A DNA stretch of 64,000 bases, from assembly GCA_004367505.1 (NCBI GenBank), contig SFCB01000150.1, positions 18,517-82,516 on the forward strand, written 5' to 3'. Positions 25,057 through 34,205 of this stretch are shown here, piece by piece. The DNA is from Chloroflexi bacterium OHK40. GTDB taxonomy: Bacteria; Chloroflexota; Chloroflexia; Chloroflexales; Chloroflexaceae. Each line of letters starts with the position of its first letter. Position 1 is the stretch's first letter. Below the pieces are notes generated by a model. It did no database searches and was not told where the DNA came from. It worked only from the letters and a program-made list of their open reading frames with translations. The position numbers and the translations under genes are program-made.

Positions 25057-26231
25057 CAGTGGGGCTCCTCTACCTCAAGGAGATACAGCTGGACCTGGCC
25101 GCTACGGTCGGACGCGAACAAGATCCGCCCGCCGTCCCAGCTCCATGTAGGGTGACAGTGGGTTTCCTGGCTCTGCCAGGACGTACCGTGGGTGCAGAGG
25201 GGTGTGGCTCGGGCCACCTCGCCCGCGATATCGATCAGCAGGATCTCGTCGACGGAGTCGCCCACGAGGTGGGTACCGGCGGGGTTGGCGTGGTAATGGT
25301 TGCAGGCGATCGGCATGGGGATGGTGCGCAGCAGCGCGCCGCGCTCGTCGAGCAGGCCAACATAGGGCTGGAAGTCGCCGTAGTCGTGGAAGGCGACCTC
25401 GCGGGCTACCGCCTGGGTACGGGCGCTGGTAATCGTGCCGTCGTGGCCGGGGCCACGGTTGTCGAAGAAGATTTTGCCGTCCATCGTCCAGAACTCGTGG
25501 CCTACCGAGTCCTGCTCGCCCTGGCGGAAGGCCGGCACGGCCCGGCGGCTCACCAGATCGAGCAGCCAGATGCGCTGGGTAACGAGGTGCCACGGCCCCT
25601 CATGGCAGAAGATCGCCAGCGTGGGGTGCACCGGGCTGAACTGGAAGTGGGCCAGCTGGCAGGTATCGCGGAAGAGATCGAAGCTACCAGAGCCATCGGC
25701 GTGAGCCAGGGTGATCCGTCCATCTTTGATACCATAATAGCGCTCTTTGAAGCCCTGGTAGTTTGGACCGTGGGGCGCGCCAGGCTCGTTGCGGGTGAAG
25801 CCAACAAAACGCCTATCGGCACTGATCGAGGGGCGGCCAATCGTCAGGCCCTCGCGCTCTTCGTGCACCAGGGTTCTCGCCCCGGTCTGCGTATCGAGGA
25901 GGATCACCTCGTGGCCGGCGACATAGGCGAGCAAGCGGCCGTCGGGCGTCTTGGTGGCATTGCGCACCGGGAGGGTCTCATCGGTGAGCCGGGAGATCAC
26001 GCCGCTGCCCAGGTCCATGCAATAGAGGGCGTAGTGCGCTTCGTGGGCGGGCCGGCGCTGCGGCGCGGCGCGGTCGGAGAGGAAGACGATCCGCTCGTGG
26101 CCCCGGTCGAAGGCGTTATCCGTGAAGTAGAGGTGGACATTGTGGCCCTGGCTGGTGAGCTGCCGGATGGCCCGGCCAGTGGTCTCATCGCGGATCGTGC
26201 GGCCCTCGGCGGGCCAGGTCTGTCCGATCAT
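25056..26231 (-). CDS. ogl: Oligogalacturonate lyase (PL22)
   Basis: This 391-residue beta-propeller enzyme cleaves short oligogalacturonides by beta-elimination inside the cell. Residues AHFQFSPVHPTLAIFCHEGPW and LVTQRIWLLD match PL22. The known metal site (Gln-x2-His-x-His plus a His) appears as QETHCH (Gln355, His358, His360) with His312/His314 in NHYHANP. No signal peptide is present, consistent with a cytosolic enzyme. ATG 26231 is chosen over 26405 because the upstream extension is out-of-family. It overlaps the preceding dehydratase gene by four bases. The product would be a 4-deoxy-5-keto uronate for the isomerase and KduD. Confidence 0.9.
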   Translation of the reverse strand: MIGQTWPAEGRTIRDETTGRAIRQLTSQGHNVHLYFTDNAFDRGHERIVFLSDRAAPQRRPAHEAHYALYCMDLGSGVISRLTDETLPVRNATKTPDGRLLAYVAGHEVILLDTQTGARTLVHEEREGLTIGRPSISADRRFVGFTRNEPGAPHGPNYQGFKERYYGIKDGRITLAHADGSGSFDLFRDTCQLAHFQFSPVHPTLAIFCHEGPWHLVTQRIWLLDLVSRRAVPAFRQGEQDSVGHEFWTMDGKIFFDNRGPGHDGTITSARTQAVAREVAFHDYGDFQPYVGLLDERGALLRTIPMPIACNHYHANPAGTHLVGDSVDEILLIDIAGEVARATPLCTHGTSWQSQETHCHPTWSWDGGRILFASDRSGQVQLYLLEVEEPH

Positions 26232-27325
26232 CGGGTGCTGCTCCGCTTCTCGGCTGCGGCGACAAAGGCCGGCTGGAGCTCCACACCCCAGCCGGGGCGA
26301 GTGGGCAAGGGCAGCTGGCCGTCTACCACGGCAGGCATGGGGGTGTAGATCGTTTCGGCCCAGGGGGCATCGTCGTCCAGGCGATACTCCTGGAACTGGC
26401 TGCACGCGGGCATGGCCGCCGCCAGATGGAGGGTGAAGATCTGGAGCAGCGAGTGGTTCGAGCAGTGGGGCGTACAGACAACCCCAGCCAGTTCGGCCAG
26501 TTCGGCCACGCGCCGGGCGCGGCTGATCCCGCCGATATAGCCCACATCGAACTGGACGACGTCGACCGTACGGGTATCAATCAGCCGTTTGAAGGTCCGC
26601 AGGTCCCAGTCCTGTTCGCCGCCAGCCACGGGAATATCGAGGGCATCGGCGACGATCCGGGTATTCTCGGGCTCATCGTAGGGGCAGGGCTCCTCGAAGT
26701 GGAAATAGCTGTGGCGCTCGAGCAGGCGGCCCACCTGGATGGCTTTCGCGGGCGTGTAGCTGCCATTGGCGTCGGCGCTGATGGCGATGTCGGGGCCGAG
26801 TGCCTCGCGCATGAGTGGGACAATCCGCTCGGTACGGCCGGGCCAGGCATCGGCATCGCGGCTCATGCGCCCGCCAATCTTGATCTTGACGCAGCGGAAG
26901 CCGTAGCGCCGCACGGCCTCCCGCATGCGCTCAGCCTCCTGCTCGGGCGTGATCAGGCGGCTCAGGCTGGAGGCGTAGAGCGGCACCCGATCGCGTACCG
27001 CGCCGCCGAGGAGCTTGTAGACCGGCTGGCCCGTGAGTTTACCGAGGAGATCCCAGACGGCGGTCTCCACGCCACAGAGCGCCCGGCACTTGATCGTGCC
27101 ATTGTACTTATAGTTCTGGCGCATGGCCCGCTCCACCAGCGCGCCGACATCCCACGGGTCGGCGCCGAGGAAGATCGGGGCGATCAGCTTGTGGAGCGCG
27201 GCGACGGTGAGGTCGGCACCGTGGCAGGCGGTCTGCCCGATGCCCTCGTGGCCCGTGTCGGTACGAACGCGCACGGCCGCGACCTTGTCGCCATGCAGCA
27301 GGGTCTCGATATGGGTGATCTGCAT
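26228..27325 (-). CDS. Enolase-superfamily sugar-acid dehydratase
   Basis: The 365-residue protein belongs to the mandelate racemase/muconate lactonising group. The catalytic pattern is intact: KxK (Lys147, Lys149), metal ligands Asp185, Glu211 and Glu237, and His287 in TPHCSN. This Lys-plus-His arrangement is that of acid-sugar dehydratases and racemases. The substrate is probably a hexonate or hexarate made in the uronate pathway, but sequence alone cannot choose. ATG 27325 is preferred because a GGTGA site overlaps the upstream stop codon; a GTG at 27346 lacks one. It lies four bases after the GH88 gene and overlaps the PL22 gene. Confidence 0.88.
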   Translation of the reverse strand: MQITHIETLLHGDKVAAVRVRTDTGHEGIGQTACHGADLTVAALHKLIAPIFLGADPWDVGALVERAMRQNYKYNGTIKCRALCGVETAVWDLLGKLTGQPVYKLLGGAVRDRVPLYASSLSRLITPEQEAERMREAVRRYGFRCVKIKIGGRMSRDADAWPGRTERIVPLMREALGPDIAISADANGSYTPAKAIQVGRLLERHSYFHFEEPCPYDEPENTRIVADALDIPVAGGEQDWDLRTFKRLIDTRTVDVVQFDVGYIGGISRARRVAELAELAGVVCTPHCSNHSLLQIFTLHLAAAMPACSQFQEYRLDDDAPWAETIYTPMPAVVDGQLPLPTRPGWGVELQPAFVAAAEKRSSTR

Positions 27326-27329
27326 TGGT

Positions 27330-28457
27330 TCACCAGCAGGTTTCACGGAGGCCGTCGAGCTTCTGGAGCGCCTCCAGGTAGTAGTAGTCGCCGTAGATCA
27401 GGGCCACGTCGATGTTCTGGCCCTTGGGCAGGTTCCCGGTGGCGTGGCGGAGCAGGGCATCGTGGGCGGGATCATCGGCGGTACCGCAGTGGGCCGCCAG
27501 GGCCATGAGCAAGTCGGTTGCGGCCGCCACAAAGGGCTTGCCCTCGCCGGGGGGGAGCAGGGCGGCGAGCTCCAGCAGGCCCGAGGCCGCGATCGCCCCG
27601 GCCGAGCTGTCGCGCGGTGCGGTAGCAACGTCGGGGGCGCCGAAATCCCAGGGGGGCACCCCTTCGGGGGGCAGCGTGGCGAGGAAGCTGTTGGCTACAC
27701 GGTAGGCGGCGGCGCGGAACTCGGGCACGCGGCTGTAGCGGTAGGCGAGGGCGAAACCGTAGAACGCCCAGCTCTGGCCACGGCTCCAGCAGGAGTCGGG
27801 GGCGTAGCCCTGGCCGCCGCGCGTCTCCAGGGGCATACCAGTCTCCTGGTCGAAGCGCACGATGTGGTTGGTCGAGCCATCGGGGCGAACGTGGGTGCGC
27901 AGCGTGGTATGGGCGTGGGCCAGGGCCACATTGCGAAAGCGGGGCTGCTGGAACTCATCGGCGGCCCAGAAGAGCAGCGGCAGGTTCATCATGGTGTCGA
28001 TAATCACCAACCCACGGCGCTCCTCGGTGTTCCAGGCCTCGATAAAGCCGGTGCCGGCGGGGTTGAAGCGCCCCATGAGCAGGTTGGCCGCCAGGAAAGC
28101 GCGCCGACGCGCGGTAGGGTCGCCGGTGAGCTTGTAGCGCATCACGGCCGTGGGGCTGAACTGGAAGCCCACGTCGTGATGCAGGAGGTAGAGCCGGTCA
28201 TCGCAGACGGCTCGCTCCAACTCGGCCTCGGCATGCGCCGCTGCGGCGAGCAGCGCCGGGTCACCCGTGCGCCGGTAGGTGAGGAGCAGCAGGCCAGGCC
28301 AGAAGCCCGAGGTCCACTCGTCGGCGTCGAGGGGCAGATAGCGGCCGGCATCGGTGGCGTGCAGAAAGGCGCCGCCGAGACGCAGGGCGAGGGCAGTCAC
28401 CCGCGCCTCGGCGGCTGCGCGGGTGGTGGTAAGCCACTCATGGGTCGAGGTCTGCAT
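27330..28457 (-). CDS. GH88 unsaturated glucuronyl hydrolase
   Basis: The 375-residue (alpha/alpha)6-barrel enzyme removes the unsaturated uronic acid left by polysaccharide lyases. Family landmarks include DEWTSGFWPGLLLLTY, HHDVGFQF (Asp95), VIIDTMMNLPLLFWA (Asp154), GYAPDSCWSRGQSWAFYGFA and DSSAGAIAASGLLEL. Asp95 and Asp154 correspond to the catalytic pair of Bacillus UGL. GH88 and GH105 overlap in sequence, so rhamnogalacturonan fragments are also possible substrates. No signal peptide is present, placing it after import. It is cotranscribed with the following dehydratase gene. Confidence 0.9.
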   Translation of the reverse strand: MQTSTHEWLTTTRAAAEARVTALALRLGGAFLHATDAGRYLPLDADEWTSGFWPGLLLLTYRRTGDPALLAAAAHAEAELERAVCDDRLYLLHHDVGFQFSPTAVMRYKLTGDPTARRRAFLAANLLMGRFNPAGTGFIEAWNTEERRGLVIIDTMMNLPLLFWAADEFQQPRFRNVALAHAHTTLRTHVRPDGSTNHIVRFDQETGMPLETRGGQGYAPDSCWSRGQSWAFYGFALAYRYSRVPEFRAAAYRVANSFLATLPPEGVPPWDFGAPDVATAPRDSSAGAIAASGLLELAALLPPGEGKPFVAAATDLLMALAAHCGTADDPAHDALLRHATGNLPKGQNIDVALIYGDYYYLEALQKLDGLRETCW

Positions 28458-28592
28458 CGGGTAGCTTTCTCCAGTGTTAGATCAGGGTGCGTCTTCCGCG
28501 CGAGCGCTCGCTATGGACAGGGCACTCGTTCCACCCGCTCCCACAGGCAGGAGCGCTGAGCCGCGCACAGCGCCGGTGCGCCCGGGCAGGAG

Positions 28593-29654
28593 CTAGCCGT
28601 GAAGCGCGGCGATCACGGCGTCGGTCATGGTGCGTGTATCGGCGCTGCCGCCGATGTCGGGCGTACGAATGCGCCCGGCGGCAGTGACGCGCTCGACGGC
28701 GGCGAGGAGCGCACGGGCGGCGGCGGCCTCCCCCAGAAAGTCGAGCAGCATGCTGAGCGCCCAGAAGGTGGCGATCGGGTTGGCGATCCCCTGGCCCGCA
28801 ATGTCGGGGGCCGAGCCATGCACGGGCTCGAAGAGCGAGGGAAAGCGCCGCTCGGGGTTGAGGTTGGCGCTGGCCGGAATGCCCAGGCTCCCCTGCAAGG
28901 CGCCCACCAGGTCGGTGAGGATGTCCCCGAACAGGTTCGAGGCAACCACGACGTCGAAGCGGGCCGGGTCGCGCACGAGCATGGCCGCCATCGCGTCGGC
29001 GTGATAGCGCTGTACCGCGACGTCGGGGTAGTCGGCGGCCACTATCTCTACCACCTCGTCCCACATGACGAAGGCGTACTGCATGGCGTTCGACTTGGTG
29101 ACACTAGCAAGGCGCCTGTGGCGGCTCCGGGCGAGATCGAAGGCGTAGCGCACGATGCGCTCCACCCCACGGCGGGTACAGATCGTAGTCTGCAGCGCCA
29201 CCTCGTCGGGTGTGCCGGCCCGCAGGCGTCCACCCGCGCCAGCATACTCGCCCTCGGAGTTCTCGCGCACCACTACGATATCGAAGGCCGGGTCACCCTT
29301 GAGCGGTGTAGGCAACCCGGCGAGCGGCCGGGCGGGGCGGAGATTCACGTACAGATCGAAGCGCTGGCGAAGGGGCACCAGCAACCCGCGCAGCGAGATG
29401 TGGTCGGGCACGAGGCGTGGGTCACCCACGGCACCGAGCAGGATGGCATCGTAGGCGCGCAGTTCGGCAAAACCGCTCTCGGGCAGCATCTCGCCGTGCT
29501 CCAGGTAGTAAGTGCACGACCAGGGATACTCATGCAGAGCAACGCTGAACCCGAAGTGTCTGCCGAGGGCCTCGAGTACCCGCACACCCTCGGGGATCAC
29601 TTCGCGGCCGATACCATCGCCGGGAATAAGCGCGATGCGGTAGATCATGCTCAT
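28593..29654 (-). CDS. Tartrate/isopropylmalate-type dehydrogenase
   Basis: The 353-residue protein is a beta-decarboxylating dehydrogenase. YRIALIPGDGIGREVIPEGVRVL is the N-terminal signature, DIVVVRENSEGEYAG the substrate loop, NLFGDILTDLVGALQGSLGIPASAN the metal-site region, and FEPVHGSAPDIAGQGIANPIA the cofactor region. It is closest in pattern to tartrate dehydrogenase/decarboxylase (TtuC) rather than LeuB. In this island it may handle a C4 or C6 hydroxy-diacid derived from uronates. A GAGGAG site precedes ATG 29654; ATG 29648 is also possible. An intra-operon hairpin separates it from the transporter genes upstream. Confidence 0.87.
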   Translation of the reverse strand: MSMIYRIALIPGDGIGREVIPEGVRVLEALGRHFGFSVALHEYPWSCTYYLEHGEMLPESGFAELRAYDAILLGAVGDPRLVPDHISLRGLLVPLRQRFDLYVNLRPARPLAGLPTPLKGDPAFDIVVVRENSEGEYAGAGGRLRAGTPDEVALQTTICTRRGVERIVRYAFDLARSRHRRLASVTKSNAMQYAFVMWDEVVEIVAADYPDVAVQRYHADAMAAMLVRDPARFDVVVASNLFGDILTDLVGALQGSLGIPASANLNPERRFPSLFEPVHGSAPDIAGQGIANPIATFWALSMLLDFLGEAAAARALLAAVERVTAAGRIRTPDIGGSADTRTMTDAVIAALHG

Positions 29655-29695
29655 CTCGCTCCTCGTGGCCCACCACGCCGATCGGTCGGGGACAA

Positions 29696-29717
29696 GACAC
29701 CCCACCGAGGGGGTGTC
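29696..29717 (-). other. Intra-operon hairpin
   Basis: GACACCCC (29696-29703) and GGGGTGTC (29710-29717) form a perfect 8-bp stem with a 6-base loop between the oppF-like and tartrate dehydrogenase-like genes. There is no T-run. It could protect or separate the transporter and enzyme segments of a long transcript. Confidence 0.5.
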
Positions 29718-29755
29718 GTGGGATCGCGATCCAGCGAACACCCCATGGTGCCCCC

Positions 29756-30811
29756 TCAGGCCACGGCAGGCGGCGCGGCGGCGCCACGCAGCGTGAGTGT
29801 CTCGGCAAAGTGGCAGGCAACATGCTGGCCGGGCGCGATCTCGCGCAAGGGGGGCGCCTCGCTGGCACAGCGCGCCTGGGCGTAGCGACAGCGGGGGTGG
29901 AAGTGGCAGCCCGACGGCGGATTGGCCGGATCGGGCACCTCGCCCTGGAGCACGATCCGCATACCGCGTAGCCGTGGATCGGGCCTGGGCACATTGGCGA
30001 GCAGGGCCTCGGTGTAGGGGTGGCGCGGCTGGGCGAAGAGCTTGCTCGTCTCGGCCAGTTCCACCACACGGCCAACGTACATCACCGCCACCCGATCGGA
30101 GATGTAGCGCACCACACTCAGGTTGTGGGCCACGAAGAGGTAGGTCAGGCTGAGCTCGGCCTGGAGATCCTGCATCAAATTGAGGATCTGGGCCTGCACG
30201 CTCACATCGAGCGCACTCACGGCCTCGTCGGCCACAACAAGGCGCGGGCCGGTGGCCAGGGCGCGGGCGATCCCGATCCGCTGGCGCTGCCCGCCGGAGA
30301 AGGCGTGGGGGTAGCGGCGCATGTACTCGGGCGGGAGCTTCACGCGGCGCAGCAACTCGGCCACCCGCGCCTCCAGCTCTTTGCCGCTGGCAATACCGTT
30401 GACCAGGAGCGGCTCGCCGATGATATCGAGCACGGTCATACGAGGGTTCAGCGAGGCGAAGGGATCCTGAAAAACCATCTGCATGGCGCGGCGGTAGGGC
30501 TTCAGTTCGGCGTCGCCGAGTTGCGCAAGGTCAACGACCTGCCCATCGTCACCGCGAAAGCAGATGCGGCCCGCCGTGGGCGGCGTCTTGTAGGCCCGCA
30601 CGATACTGCGGCCAGTGGTCGTCTTGCCGCAGCCACTCTCGCCCACCAGGCTCAGGGTTTCACCGGGCCACAGGCGAAAGCTGACGCCATCCACCGCCTT
30701 CACCTCACCCACCTTGCGCTGGAGTAAACCCCGGCGGATCGGGAAGTAGACCTTTAGGTCCTGCACCTCAAGCAGGGCCGCGTGTGCATCGCGCGGAGCT
30801 GTACGGTCCAT
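29756..30811 (-). CDS. Opp/Dpp-type ABC transporter ATPase, OppF position
   Basis: The protein has 351 residues from ATG 30811. Walker A is GESGCGKT (57-64), followed by [17 protein letters not shown], the signature [15 protein letters not shown] and Walker [15 protein letters not shown]-terminal oligopeptide-type Zn/Cys segment follows ([15 protein letters not shown]). It energises the importer encoded just upstream. The start overlaps the end of the OppD-like gene by one base. Within this island the Opp-like system most likely carries oligouronides rather than peptides, as seen for many such clusters. Confidence 0.93.
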   Translation of the reverse strand: MDRTAPRDAHAALLEVQDLKVYFPIRRGLLQRKVGEVKAVDGVSFRLWPGETLSLVGESGCGKTTTGRSIVRAYKTPPTAGRICFRGDDGQVVDLAQLGDAELKPYRRAMQMVFQDPFASLNPRMTVLDIIGEPLLVNGIASGKELEARVAELLRRVKLPPEYMRRYPHAFSGGQRQRIGIARALATGPRLVVADEAVSALDVSVQAQILNLMQDLQAELSLTYLFVAHNLSVVRYISDRVAVMYVGRVVELAETSKLFAQPRHPYTEALLANVPRPDPRLRGMRIVLQGEVPDPANPPSGCHFHPRCRYAQARCASEAPPLREIAPGQHVACHFAETLTLRGAAAPPAVA

Positions 30812-31881
30812 CACTGGCCTCCGATGATCGCGAGCGCGGGCTCCGCCGCGTGGCCGGCCCCCCGTTGCCCATCGCCTGGGGGCTCGTGGAGCCAGCAACG
30901 GGCCTGCTGGAGCGGGCCAACCCGGGTGAGCGGCGGGGCCGTGTGAGTGCAGAGCTCCAGCTGGTGAATGATCCGCTCGCGGCAGCGAGTGTGGAAGGGG
31001 CATCCGCCAGGGCGAGCGTAGGGATGAGGCACCGCGCCGGGGATGGCATCGAGGCGGGCCCGGGTTACGTCCTCGATACGGGGGATGGAGCGCAGCAACC
31101 CGCGGGTGTAGGGATGCTGCGGGTGGTGGAAGATCGCGTCGACCGGCCCATGCTCAACGATCTGGCCGAGGTACATCACGGCCACCTCGTCGGCGATCTC
31201 GGCCACCACACCCAGATCATGGGTGATGATCACCACCGTCATGCCCAGCTCCGCCTGGAGCTGGCGGATCAGCTCCAGGATCTGGGCCTGCGTCGTCACA
31301 TCCAGGGCCGTGGTGGGCTCATCAGCGATCAGCAGGGCGGGCCGGCAGATCAGCGCCATCGCGATCATGGCTCGCTGGCGCATACCGCCCGAGAGCTGGT
31401 GGGGGTAGGCATCGACGCGCTGAGCAGGGTGGGGAATGCCCACCCGATGCAGCATCTCGACGGCAAGCGCGCGCGCCTCCCGCCGGCTGGCCCCACTGTG
31501 GAGCCGCAGGCGCTCCACAATCTGGCTGCCGATGGTGTGTACCGGGCTGAGAGCGGCCATCGGCTCCTGGAAGATCATCGCCGCCTCGCGGCCACGGAAA
31601 GCCCGCATCTCGCGGCTCTTGCGCTGGTAATCGAGCAGGTTGACCACATCGCCGGGGGCGCGATGGTAGCAGATCCTGCCGCCGACGATCTTGCCAGGCG
31701 GGGTAACGATCTGCAGGATCGAGCGGGCCATGATGCTCTTGCCACAGCCGCTCTCGCCCACGATCGCCAGGGTTCGCCCGCGCCGCACCTGGAGGCTCAC
31801 CCCGTCCACCGCCTTCACGACGCCATCGTCGAGGAAGAAGTGGGTTTTGAGGTCCTCGATCTCAAGGAGCAGATCGTTCAT
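30811..31881 (-). CDS. Opp/Dpp-type ABC transporter ATPase, OppD position
   Basis: The protein has 356 residues. Walker A is GESGCGKS (42-49), the signature is [15 protein letters not shown], and Walker B is [12 protein letters not shown]. The C-terminal family segment is [13 protein letters not shown]. It pairs with the OppF-like ATPase in a heterodimer. It is spaced ten bases after the OppC-like permease gene. The start ATG 31881 is preceded by a weak AGAG site, consistent with coupling to the upstream gene. Confidence 0.93.
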   Translation of the reverse strand: MNDLLLEIEDLKTHFFLDDGVVKAVDGVSLQVRRGRTLAIVGESGCGKSIMARSILQIVTPPGKIVGGRICYHRAPGDVVNLLDYQRKSREMRAFRGREAAMIFQEPMAALSPVHTIGSQIVERLRLHSGASRREARALAVEMLHRVGIPHPAQRVDAYPHQLSGGMRQRAMIAMALICRPALLIADEPTTALDVTTQAQILELIRQLQAELGMTVVIITHDLGVVAEIADEVAVMYLGQIVEHGPVDAIFHHPQHPYTRGLLRSIPRIEDVTRARLDAIPGAVPHPYARPGGCPFHTRCRERIIHQLELCTHTAPPLTRVGPLQQARCWLHEPPGDGQRGAGHAAEPALAIIGGQ

Positions 31882-31890
31882 ATGTACTCT

Positions 31891-33051
31891 CTACGCATAG
31901 GGGTCGGCCGCATCGCGGAGGCCGTCGCCAAGGAAGTTGTAAGCGATCACGATCAGCATCACCACGAGCGCGGGGGTGATCAACCACGGGGCGGTGGCCA
32001 CGGTGCGAACGTTCTGCGCGTCCTGGAGCAGCACACCGTAGCTGATGATCGGCTCCTTGAGCCCGAGGCCGAGGAAGCTCAGGCTGGTCTCGCCGAGGAT
32101 GCGGCCGGGGATGGTGAGGGTGAGCGAGGCGATGATATGGCTGACGAAGGAGGGTAGCATGTGGCGAAAGATGATCCGCCGCTCGCTGGAGCCGCTCACG
32201 CGGGCGGCCATCACGAAATCCTCCTCGCGCAGCGCGAGGAAACGACCGCGCACCACGCGGGCCATGCCCGTCCAGCCGAGTAGCGAGAGCACCAGCGTGA
32301 TCGCGAAGTAGACCCAGAGGGGTGGCCAGGTGAGCGGGATGGCCGCGCTGAGGCCCATCCAGAGCGGCAGGCTGGGGATGGCATCAATAAACTCGATCAG
32401 CCGCTGGATCAGCATGTCCACCCGGCCACCGAAGTAGCCCGAGATGCCACCCAGGGTGACGCCGAGCACCAGGCTGAGCGCCACCGCCGCCAGGCCGATC
32501 GAGAGCGAGATGCGGGTCGCGTGGACCATCCGCGAGAACAGGTCGCGCCCGAGCCGGTCGGAGCCGAGCACGCTGATGAGCTGCGTGCCATCGCGGGTAC
32601 CGAAGAGGCGCAGATCGGTGGGGATCACGCCGAGCAGCCGGTAGGGCTCGCCACGCACGAAGAGGCCCAGCTCGATCCGCTGGCTGTAGTCGAGGGTGTA
32701 GACGCGACGCATCGTCTCGACCTCCACGGTGCTCTTGAGGCCGTAGGTGAAGGGCCACGTGAGGCGACCATGTTCGATGAGGTAGATCACCTGGGGCGGG
32801 GCGTAGGTGCGGGTCGCGTGGACGGCCATCGGGTTGTAGGGGGCCACGAACTCGGCGAAGATCGCCACCAGGAAGAGCGTGGCGAGCACACCAAGCGAGA
32901 CCATGGCCAGGCTGTGTTTGCGGAAGCGCCACCACATCAGCCGCCACTGGGAGGCCGTTGCCACGGCGCGCTCGCTGGCCTCCTCGCGCTCCAGGGCCGC
33001 CAGTTCGTCCTGTATATGTTTGGGGAGCGTTCCGAGATGGCTCGCGCTCAT
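31891..33051 (-). CDS. Opp/Dpp-type ABC transporter permease, OppC position
   Basis: This 386-residue membrane protein has an N-terminal cytoplasmic arm and first membrane span (LAMVSLGVLATLFLVAIFAEFVAPYNP). An extended extracytoplasmic insert of about 110 residues precedes DRLGRDLFSRMVHATRISLSIGL, and the coupling helix region is EEDFVMAARVSGSSERRIIFRHMLP. The insert between TM1 and TM2 is longer than in classical OppC, as is common in carbohydrate-linked Opp systems. It partners with the OppB-like gene 61 bp upstream. Confidence 0.92.
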   Translation of the reverse strand: MSASHLGTLPKHIQDELAALEREEASERAVATASQWRLMWWRFRKHSLAMVSLGVLATLFLVAIFAEFVAPYNPMAVHATRTYAPPQVIYLIEHGRLTWPFTYGLKSTVEVETMRRVYTLDYSQRIELGLFVRGEPYRLLGVIPTDLRLFGTRDGTQLISVLGSDRLGRDLFSRMVHATRISLSIGLAAVALSLVLGVTLGGISGYFGGRVDMLIQRLIEFIDAIPSLPLWMGLSAAIPLTWPPLWVYFAITLVLSLLGWTGMARVVRGRFLALREEDFVMAARVSGSSERRIIFRHMLPSFVSHIIASLTLTIPGRILGETSLSFLGLGLKEPIISYGVLLQDAQNVRTVATAPWLITPALVVMLIVIAYNFLGDGLRDAADPYA

Positions 33052-33112
33052 AAGCCTTGATCCGGGGGGAGCGACCAGCGGCGATCACTCGCTCGCGGCC
33101 GGGCGCTCCTGC

Positions 33113-34096
33113 TCACTGGTAACGGATGCGTGGGTCGAGCCAGGCTAGCAGAATGTCGGAGATCAGCACGCCGAGCACCGAGAGGATGCTCAAGAGGAAG
33201 ATGTAGCTACCGGCGAGGTACATGTCCTGGGAGAGCAGGGCCTGGAGCAGCAGCGGCCCGGCGGTCGGCAGGCTCAGCACGATGCTGGTGATCGTCGCGC
33301 CGGAGATCAGCCCGGGCAGTGTATCGCCGATACCGCTGACGAAAGGGTTCAAGGCCACCCGCACCGGGTACTTTGCCGTCAGGCGCCACTCGGTCAGGCC
33401 TCTGGAGCGGGCCGCCTCGACGTAGGGCTTGTGCAGCTCGTCGAGCAGGTTGGCCCGCAGGATGCGGATCAGGCCAGCCGTGCCATTGGTGCCGATCACC
33501 ACCACCGGGATCCAGAGGTGGCCGAGGAGATCCCAGACTCGCGCCAGACTCCACGGCGCGTTCTCGAACTCGGGCGAGAAGAGCCCGCCGACGCTCATGT
33601 CGAAGTAGAAGAACGAGATCCACATGAGCACCAGGGCGAGCAGGAAATCGGGCGTGGCCAGGCCGACGAAGCCAACAAAGGAGACCGCGTAGTCGCCCAG
33701 GGTGTTCTTGCGCATGGCGGCGAAGATACCCATGGGAATGGCAACCGCCCATACGAAGACCGTGGTCGCGAGGGCGAGCAGGAAGGTGAGCAGCATGCGC
33801 TGGCCGAGCAAGGCGCTCACGGGCTGCTTCCACTGGAAGGAGTAGCCGAAGTCGCCGGTGAGCACGCCGGTAAACCAGCGCCAGTATTGCACATACCAGG
33901 GCTGATCGAGGCCGTAGCGCTCGCGCAGCTGCGCGGCCCGCTCGAGGTCGGCCTGGTCGCCGTTGGCGAGAGCGCGAGCCTCAAACGAGGTGATGAAGTC
34001 GCCCGGCGGGAGCTGGATGATAAAAAACGTCACCAGTGAGATCGCCAGGAGCGTGGGGATGAAGTAGAGCACCCGGCGGATAATATACGATGTCAT
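33113..34096 (-). CDS. Opp/Dpp-type ABC transporter permease, OppB position
   Basis: This 327-residue membrane protein has about six segments. It opens with MTSYIIRRVLYFIPTLLAI and carries QPWYVQYWRWFTGVLTGDFGYSF, a conserved DppB/OppB segment. The EAA-like loop is PYVEAARSRGLTEWRLTAKYPVR. It forms the channel with the OppC-like protein. Its gene follows the binding-protein gene by 109 bp, the usual order of such operons. Confidence 0.93.
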   Translation of the reverse strand: MTSYIIRRVLYFIPTLLAISLVTFFIIQLPPGDFITSFEARALANGDQADLERAAQLRERYGLDQPWYVQYWRWFTGVLTGDFGYSFQWKQPVSALLGQRMLLTFLLALATTVFVWAVAIPMGIFAAMRKNTLGDYAVSFVGFVGLATPDFLLALVLMWISFFYFDMSVGGLFSPEFENAPWSLARVWDLLGHLWIPVVVIGTNGTAGLIRILRANLLDELHKPYVEAARSRGLTEWRLTAKYPVRVALNPFVSGIGDTLPGLISGATITSIVLSLPTAGPLLLQALLSQDMYLAGSYIFLLSILSVLGVLISDILLAWLDPRIRYQ

Positions 34097-34205
34097 TGGC
34101 GCGCTCCGCGCACGAGGGTCCGGCGAGCGGGAGACAAGGAGCGTCGCGTGGGTCGCCTGCGGACAAGCCTGGCCCCTGGTCTCCCTGCTCGCTCACGGCG
34201 GGACA